Source: Pelecanus crispus (lineage: Eukaryota; Chordata; Aves; Pelecaniformes; Pelecanidae). From it: 64,000 nucleotides of DNA. Below, one piece after another: positions 57,629-64,000 of this stretch. Position 1 is the first letter of the stretch. Every line of letters begins with the position of its first letter. The DNA is taken from positions 11,792,734 through 11,856,733 of the forward strand of contig NC_134651.1 of assembly GCF_030463565.1 (NCBI RefSeq). The letters run 5' to 3'. The position numbers and the translations under genes are program-made. A model generated the notes under the pieces. The model did not search any database, was not told where the DNA came from, and saw nothing but the letters and a program-made list of their open reading frames with translations.

Positions 57629-60600
57629 GTGAGTCGGCGGCGTGGCGCTCCCCGACCCCCCCCGCCGCTGCAGGGGCTGCGCGACCCCGCTCCCTGCCGC
57701 AGGCTCCCGCCGCTGCCTCGGCGCCGGTCGGGCGAGACGCGATGAGTCACGGGGCCGCGCACAGCCGCGTTCCTCCCCCCTGAGCCCGGCCCGGCCCGGC
57801 CCTGCTCGGGTGCTGCTGCCTGGCCCCGAGGGGATGCGGGCCCGCGGGGTGGGGGCGGCGGTGGTGGTCCGGCGGCACAAGCCTCTGCTCGTGGCGGAGC
57901 ATCCCTCGCCGTGCACCGCCGTGGGGTGGGCCGACCGGGGAGGCGCGGGCAGCCTTTTGGCCCCGCTTGTCGCTCATCTTTTCCTGTCCTTCGCAGGGAA
58001 TGGGGCGGGCGGAGGGACCTGTGCGGTGCAGGGCGCTGGCGTGGTGTCTGCTCGCCCGAGGGGCTGCCTCTGCTGTGCTTTGGGGCGTGGGGAGCTGGGT
58101 GGGAGACAGTCAGCAAAGTTACAGTGCAGGGACTCTGTTCGCCTCCCGACAAGTTAGGGACCCTAACAAGTAGCCATGGCAGATCGGTATCTAGCACGAA
58201 CTGTTTGAGTTTGTTCTAAAAAGGCATTTTGTTGCTCACTTATGCTTAAAAGTGTGTGCCTAGGATGCCTGTGATGGGCTCTGGGGCAGGCAAAGTAGTA
58301 GTATTTTTTACTGTGTGGGTTGTCAAGTGTAGATTTCCAAACGCTGATTGCCCTTGTATGATGGAGGAGCTTAGAAGCAGAGGCTGGGGCTTGATATGAA
58401 ACTTCTCAGCTGTGGGATGTAAGACTCACTTTCTTTGTTCTTTTTCTTTATCAGATTGAAAGATGACGATAGTGGAGACCATGACCAGAATGAGGAGAAT
58501 AACACACAGAAAGACAGTGAGAAGGAAAAGAATGATCGAGAGAAACCACAGAGTACTACCAAGAGGAAGGTACGGTGCTGGCATCTGCATTCCATCGCTA
58601 GGGCATGATGTGGGAGTGCTAGAGAGTCAGTCTTCAGTTCAGGAATAAGGAAAATATGCCTTGGTGGGCTGTGGTTGCTTTATGCACTGTTACTGTTGTA
58701 ATGAAGACAGAGGGGCTAGGTTAGCATTTGGATAATTTGATGTAGCTTTTGGAGGTATATAATCTGAGGGGTGAATGCTCCCTTCACAAACCCAGCTAGT
58801 GCTCTGCCAGGCTTTTGAATAGAAATGAGAAATAAAGTTTTATTTTCCCAAAAAAAATTTTGTGGAAGACAGTGTAGGGAGAGTACTGATTGACAGGGGT
58901 CTAGTGGCTTGCAGTTGGTTTACCAGGCTGCATTTGTGCCACTGCTGAAATAACTCTTCAGATGGGTCTCTGTGAGTGTAGTGTTGCCTAGTTAAGAAGG
59001 TGTATCTCCATCCTGTTTTGTTTTTTTTTAATCTTGTCCTTGGGAAAACTATTCTGTCTAAAGTAATGCAATCTTTATAAACTTAGCATAGACAAGAGGA
59101 GAGTAGAGATTTAAGCCTTGGTTACTCCTGTAACGTTATCAAGTGATACAAGATAAGCGCTTTTGGTTGGGTTTTTTTTCTGTCAATTTTGCCTCTTGGG
59201 TAATATGCTCTTGCTAACCTCTTTTATACTCATTAGGAGTCTTTTTAATCAGAAATGGATGTTTTGGAAATTGAAAAAAGATCACTGCCCACTGATAGCC
59301 ATGGGTTCTGCTAAAGCTGACATAACGAGTTCTAAGACAGACTAATCCTCCCGGAGTTAGGGTGTTGGTTGCTTAAGGGAGTTGGTGTCACCAAAGAGTT
59401 ATAATTGCTTTTGAATCATGGTGTAGTGTAAATGGTTTTTGTTCTTCCCAGAGGAGGAGAGTGTATTTTTTTTTTCCTTAATTTGAAAAAGTTAAAACTC
59501 TTGCATTGCCCTCTTCAGTTTGTCTTTTTTCCTTTGAGATAAAAACAATTAAGGACTAAAGGGAAAATCAGTAGTACTGCCTCTTATGAGGCAGTTATGA
59601 GGGTTGCTTTTTTTGTGACAATCTCCTGAGTTTATTATTTCCTTACCTATCCCTGCACTGCTAATTTCTAATATTCTTTGAAGTAGTCAACTGCTGTTAG
59701 CCTAATGGTGCATTTCAGACAATTAACAGAGATAGTATTTTTCTGTAAAAATGAGGATCAGCTGTTTGTTTCCTAGTCTGTGTGGGCAGGAACACGTGGA
59801 CTTCTGATGCTGTGAATGTAATTTTTCCCATTCCCCTTTAGAGGAGTGTATAAGGGGTAAGCAAGCTTTTCTGTTCTGCAGGCTGTTGTCCCAGGGCCAG
59901 CTGAGCACCCCTTGCAGTATAATTATACCTTCTGGTACTCCAGACGAACACCCGGGAGGCCTACCAGCTCGCAGAGTTATGAACAGAACATCAAACAGAT
60001 TGGCACCTTTGCCTCCGTGAGTATATCCCCGTTGTCCTTGTCTCATCTGGGCATGGCGTGGTCATCGTGGCTGGCTTACTTCCTGTGTGCTAGGTGCATG
60101 CACACACAGGCTGTGCTCCTGCTGTCGGGAACAGAGGAGAGTTAGTGATTTGCCATGACTTACATATGAGTTCTTGAATTACCTACAGCAGGTGACATGT
60201 CTTAAGCAGTTCTCCTCTGCCCTGTGCTAGATGTCTGTGCCTGCAGTAATGGTGGTAGCTGGAATAATAATAGAAAATGAAAAGAACTAGCTTAAATCTG
60301 CTAGCTGGAGCAGAACTTGACAGATAAGCAAGAGAAGAAAGGAACAGCTTTTATGCATGCGATGTAGGTGTGAAGCAAAGACCGTACAGTCGTCCCCCAC
60401 TTCCTTCCTGCCTGTATTTCTGCCACAAAGACTCTGTTTGGAACAAGGATTGGTCATGCTGTATATACAAGCAGCTGGGTGGCCTGTTGTCTGCTGCCTG
60501 TTTGGAAGTGATGACTGAGGTGCAGTCTGGTGTTGCAGTGAAGTTCATTAAAAGGCAAACTGCTCTCCCTTTCCCCTTCCACACTTTGTGGTTGGTTATT

Positions 60601-62608
60601 GCTGGAATAAACTGAGTGTATGCTGGAAAGGCAGTGTTGTGTTGTTGCATGGTACTGGCAGTGTAAAACTGTTGTTATGATCCCAAGATACAGAAGCAAA
60701 ACATGTCTCCATTGTAGAGGCATCACATGCAATACCATTTTCAAGGCTGGGAAGTCTGTTGGCTGCTTTCTTTTTTATTATTTTTTTTAAATCTAGTATT
60801 TTGTCCAGATTTTCCAGGGTCCCTTGCAAATGTTAATTTTGGCCACCAGTAAATCTTTATCTTCTGTAATGTAAGAATTTGTAACAACATCCCTTTATCC
60901 CTTCTGGAGGCTGCAAAAATACGCCTGTTCAAGCAGCTGGGTTGTGTTATTGGATCCACACAGGGTAAGAGTGGGAAGAATAGCTCTAAGCCTATCATCA
61001 TGGGTAGTTACTGCTCCTGTTCCACTGTGTGAGCAAATACTTTTAGTTCAGTGAATGAAATATGTGGCTGCTGCATGATGATCTGGCAGTAACTTCAGTC
61101 TGTTAAAATAGTGTAGACTTAACATTGCTTTTTAGCTCCTTAGGGGAAAAAACTTCACAAATTCTGTTGTCTGCTCTTTGCTGCAAAGACTTTGTGGTTG
61201 CTCTTGTAGGTTGGAAGTGCTAGAGTTCAGTTAGGATGGAGAGAGACTGGCCAGCAGATCTGATAATGTGTTTGGTTCCAAATTCTGTTTAAGGAGGAGG
61301 AAGAACAAGCTTCAGAAAGAATTGTCTCAGCCTAAATCTGGGTTCAGATTTACTCTGCTTTTCAGTAGAAAACTCTAAAAGCTTTTAAATGCTAACCACT
61401 AGAGGGCATATTCACTTGGTGTAAGAATTTCATTTCCACTCTGCATTTGGATGTGTCTGACAAAAATAAATTGCTTCTGACCACACCTCAGTATCGGTTC
61501 ATAATTTTATTGGCTGTAAAAGCAAGTTCCTGCTTGGATGGCAGAGGTCAGAGATTGGAGCAGAATTCCAAGTGCTGACCAGGTCATTAAGGTCTCTGAT
61601 AAAGTACCTGGGATGGTGTCTAACCCCTCCAGCTTCACTGCTGGTCTGCTTAATAGCTATTGTCTTACTGAGTAGAGTCCTCTTAAAATGCAGTAATATT
61701 AGTATAATCTCTTCCAGTACCTTGTTTTGTTTTAAAGATCTAGCCTCTCTAAAATCTTTTCTCATCCAGAGAATCTCAAAGGATAAATGTGTTATTTTTA
61801 AGAATTAGAAAAGATAATTCCCTTGCCTTCTGGCCAGACTGTCTGAAGTAGACACAGGGGTGCCAGAATGGAAACTGGTCAAAGTGAAGTGGTCAAAGTG
61901 TGCCATGGCAGATTGTAAAAGGAAATAAGAGGTATTTAAATACAAGCTCTGTATTGTGCCTTAAGATCTTAAACTAGCACCAGGATGTGTCTTTTGTCTT
62001 AAAACCTGGATACAGTAAAATTAAATACAAAAACATGTCTCATTTGGAGGCTTCTGCAGTCTCCACGATTACAGAGAGCAGTGGTTAATGCAGGGCTAAT
62101 GTGGATAGTCTGGAGAGGCATGGCTGTAGCTGATGCACTTGACGCATATCCACTAATTGAAAGTTTGGGCAGTAGGATTTACAAGGTATGTTTGGAAGTG
62201 TTCTCCAGAGCAGCAGTTCTCTTACCACAGATTTCTTCAGACAAACATCAAGTGACTTTGGAGGCACCTGTTGAATATTTTAAGTGGTTGTCTGGTAATG
62301 GAGCTAGTCAGAAAGAGGCACCCAAGCTCTGATCTTACTGCTGCCTTATGGGTATCCTAATCAACACCCTTGTGACAGGAAAGTAGAACAGAAGAGGGAA
62401 AGGTGGCTCTGGCTAGCTGGTGTAGAAGGGGAAGCCTGTTTCTATAGGAATATTGGCTGTGAATAGTTTGAGCAGCCTCATTGTGTGGTTTGTGTCATTG
62501 CAGGTGGAGCAGTTCTGGCGGTTTTACAGTCACATGGTACGTCCTGGGGACCTGACAGGCCATAGTGACTTCCATCTTTTCAAAGAAGGGATCAAACCTA
62601 TGTGGGAG
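57609..62608 (+). CDS. EIF4E2: EIF4E2 (4EHP), cap-binding eIF4E homologue, exons 1-4 (3' end outside window)
   Basis: Coding exons are 57609-57628, 58455-58569, 59882-60016 and 62504-62608 with GT-AG introns, giving residues 1-125 of a protein of about 245. The N-terminus MNNKFDALKDDDSGDHDQNE, the acidic/basic tail (EKEKNDREK) and the cap-pocket segments match vertebrate EIF4E2. Tyr78 (SQSY) and Trp124 (KPMW) are the residues that sandwich m7GTP in 4EHP. The protein binds mRNA caps but pairs with GIGYF1/2 instead of eIF4G, so it represses translation. Its role in miRNA-, ZNF598- and hypoxia-linked control is established for the family. The remaining exons were not seen before the window ends. 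No defect is visible. Confidence 0.97.
57629..58454 (+). other. EIF4E2: EIF4E2 intron 1
   Basis: 826 bp. Its first half is still CpG island, which is where long spurious open frames arise on both strands. Confidence 0.85.
58455..58569 (+). CDS. EIF4E2: EIF4E2 coding exon 2 (disordered N-terminal region)
   Basis: 115 bp. It encodes residues 7-45, an acidic then lysine-rich low-complexity region ending STTKRK before gtacgg. It diverges from the human protein at several polar positions, as expected for this region. Confidence 0.95.
58570..59881 (+). other. EIF4E2: EIF4E2 intron 2
   Basis: 1312 bp, GT-AG, T-rich. No repeat or RNA gene was recognised. Confidence 0.8.
59882..60016 (+). CDS. EIF4E2: EIF4E2 coding exon 3 (start of the eIF4E fold)
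   Basis: 135 bp. It encodes residues 46-90 with HPLQYNYTFWYSRRTPGRPT and SSQSYEQNIKQIGTFAS. Tyr78 is a cap-stacking residue. The donor is gtgagt. Confidence 0.97.
60017..62503 (+). other. EIF4E2: EIF4E2 intron 3
   Basis: 2487 bp, GT-AG. No recognisable repeat, RNA gene or alternative exon. Confidence 0.8.
62504..62608 (+). CDS. EIF4E2: EIF4E2 coding exon 4
   Basis: 105 bp. It encodes residues 91-125 with VEQFWRFYSHMVRPGDLTGH and ends GIKPMWE before gtgagt. Trp124 completes the cap sandwich. Confidence 0.97.
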
Positions 62609-64000
62609 GTGAGTTGGAGCTCTCATTTCTGCCTTGGTATTTCCGCAGAGTATTGTGGAGAGAACCTTCTACAGCGAAGGGACTCTTGTCATTAAATGGC
62701 ACTCCAGGCTTTTCTTGGGTGCAGTCCTGGGTTTCCTGTAAACCTGTCCTCAGAACTCTGTCCCATGTAACCTAGCAGTCCTGTGACCTGCTGGCAGAGG
62801 AGAAGGAAGATGCAGAGTTGCTAGCTGCGCTCCCCCAAAAATTGCAGAACTGCCTTTGCCTGTGGGTCCAGAGGCTCTCCAGGCAACGTTGCCTGGAGCC
62901 CAACGAAGTGGGGAGCCCAACTAAGCTCTGTGCCTCCTAATATAGACACTTGCCCCTTATTATAGCTTTGTCCAGTGACAGCAGTGTGAGGCTTTCCTCT
63001 AGAAGGGCTGGACCTCTGTAAGTGGAATTCCACAAAGCTTGTAAGAAACCAACCCTCCTTTTTCAGACAAGGAAGGAAGAGTTGCATATGGTTAAAAGTG
63101 TACAGCGGTACGTAGAGCTGGAGATGGAGAGAAGACTTAGTCCTTCATTTGCTTTTTCTGTTCTGGGGCACTTAGTTTGCTTTTGTTCATTCCTATCCAA
63201 ATCTGTTAAAAAAGGAAAAAAAAAAAAAAAAAAAATCTTTGCCCAGCAAATCATTCTTCCAGTTTCTGGCCTGCTTCCAGCAATGACCAATACCATTTGC
63301 AATACGTGGATTTTATGTGTTGCTCTGAAGTACCTAATTATGCTGCTTGGTCCTGAGAAATTTATATGTGACCCTAGCTGGCAATTATTTTAAGCAAGGT
63401 GTTTTATAGCCAGTTACTGCAAATACAATTTATATAAAATATTTAACCCTCTTTGGACTCCTGGTGAGCTAGCTGCTCTGATAATGTGTCAACCAGAGAG
63501 TCCACAAGTTAATGATACCAGAATTTCTATAAAGCATTTCCCTGTAGCCATTTTAAGATGGGGGTGGAGAGATTCTCTGTGTTTTTTACTTCTGGCCCCA
63601 TTCCCTTCTTGCATTTATAGAAGAGGACCTGGAATCTTGCTGCTGGCCTTCCCTTTGCTGCTTGCTTTGTAGGATTTTGTTTACGCTCCTTTCTCTTCCA
63701 AACTAATCCTTACTTACTGTCATTCTTGTAGGCAAATATATGTGTGTATGTAGCTCTGATCTTTTTCTGGATCCATCTGTGCCTTTTCTGGGTAAAGTCA
63801 GAAGCACTAAGCATAATGTTCCCTGGTGATTTACTGGGCTGCAGATCATTATTATTGTGGTAAAGGGAAATCAAATGCTTGACTGAACCGAAGCTTGTTT
63901 AACCTGAAAGAAAACTAACAATAACCATAAAACACACAATACAGCATCTGCCTCCCAATCACTGTTCTCTTTCTAGCCTTGAACCTGCTTAAACCACCTT
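62609..64000 (+). other. EIF4E2: EIF4E2 intron 4 (continues past the window)
   Basis: The next exon (beginning DDANKNGGKW in vertebrates) was not found before 64000. An A20 run lies at 63216-63235. No other feature was recognised. Confidence 0.8.

Larger units (their letters stand above)
57060..58110 (+). promoter_or_regulatory. EIF4E2: CpG island and promoter of EIF4E2
   Basis: A GC- and CpG-dense block surrounds the first coding exon, in sharp contrast to the AT-rich DNA to the left. It contains YY1-type ATGGCG motifs, CRE-like CACGTCACG at 57285-57293 and ETS-type CCGGAAG sites at 57525-57531, 57535-57540 and 57566-57571. No TATA box is seen. This is the usual housekeeping architecture with dispersed start sites. 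Boundaries are by eye. Confidence 0.85.

Noticed and set aside
57374-58157. Several + strand open frames of 102-171 codons around EIF4E2 exon 1
   Set aside because: Same CpG-island composition effect. They conflict with the EIF4E2 exon 1 start and its splice donor.
57286-58197. Long - strand open frame of 303 codons
   Set aside because: It lies wholly in the EIF4E2 CpG island, is Arg/Pro/Gly-rich, and overlaps other long frames on both strands. Stop codons are scarce there because of GC content. No domain is recognisable.

Overview
The window looks like avian nuclear DNA, probably from a songbird or another neoavian. The evidence is CR1 non-LTR retrotransposon tails ending in the ATTCTATG-type repeat, a tRNA-Ile/CR1 composite SINE of the type described from zebra finch, an ERVL-type solo LTR, long introns with GT-AG borders, and a CpG-island promoter. 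No bacterial, plasmid or CRISPR-type features were seen.

The left 56 kb is a cluster of cytochrome P450 family 2 (CYP2) genes, all on the + strand. (1) A truncated view of copy 1, exons 7-9 only, at 2040-4054; its exons 1-6 must lie left of the window or be lost. (2) A complete nine-exon copy 2 at 22481-34923. Its exon lengths (171, 163, 150, 161, 177, 142, 188, 142, 179 bp including the stop) are the classic CYP2 set and encode 490 residues with all P450 signature motifs. (3) A solitary decayed exon 6 at 46543-46685 from another CYP2 unit. (4) A CYP2 pseudogene at 51367-55700 that keeps exons 2-8 in order with most splice sites but carries frameshifts and stops; no exon 1 or exon 9 was found.

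The right 7 kb is the 5' part of EIF4E2 (4EHP, the cap-binding eIF4E homologue). It has a CpG-island promoter with a repeated YY1-type motif, and exons 1-4 encode residues 1-125, including the cap-sandwich residues Tyr78 and Trp124. The rest of the gene continues beyond the window.

Between the genes are about 17.5 kb (copy 1 to copy 2), 11 kb (copy 2 to the lone exon) and 4.7 kb (lone exon to pseudogene) of mostly unassignable DNA. These hold CR1 fragments, a solo LTR, a MIR-like ancient SINE, a long palindrome at 50.3 kb and short homopolymer tracts. The P450 genes would encode ER-membrane mono-oxygenases. EIF4E2 is a functionally unrelated neighbour that marks the edge of the cluster. No wholly new system was found; the strongest leads are the palindromes, exon-9 homogenisation between CYP2 copies, the stray exon 6 and the promoter motif array.
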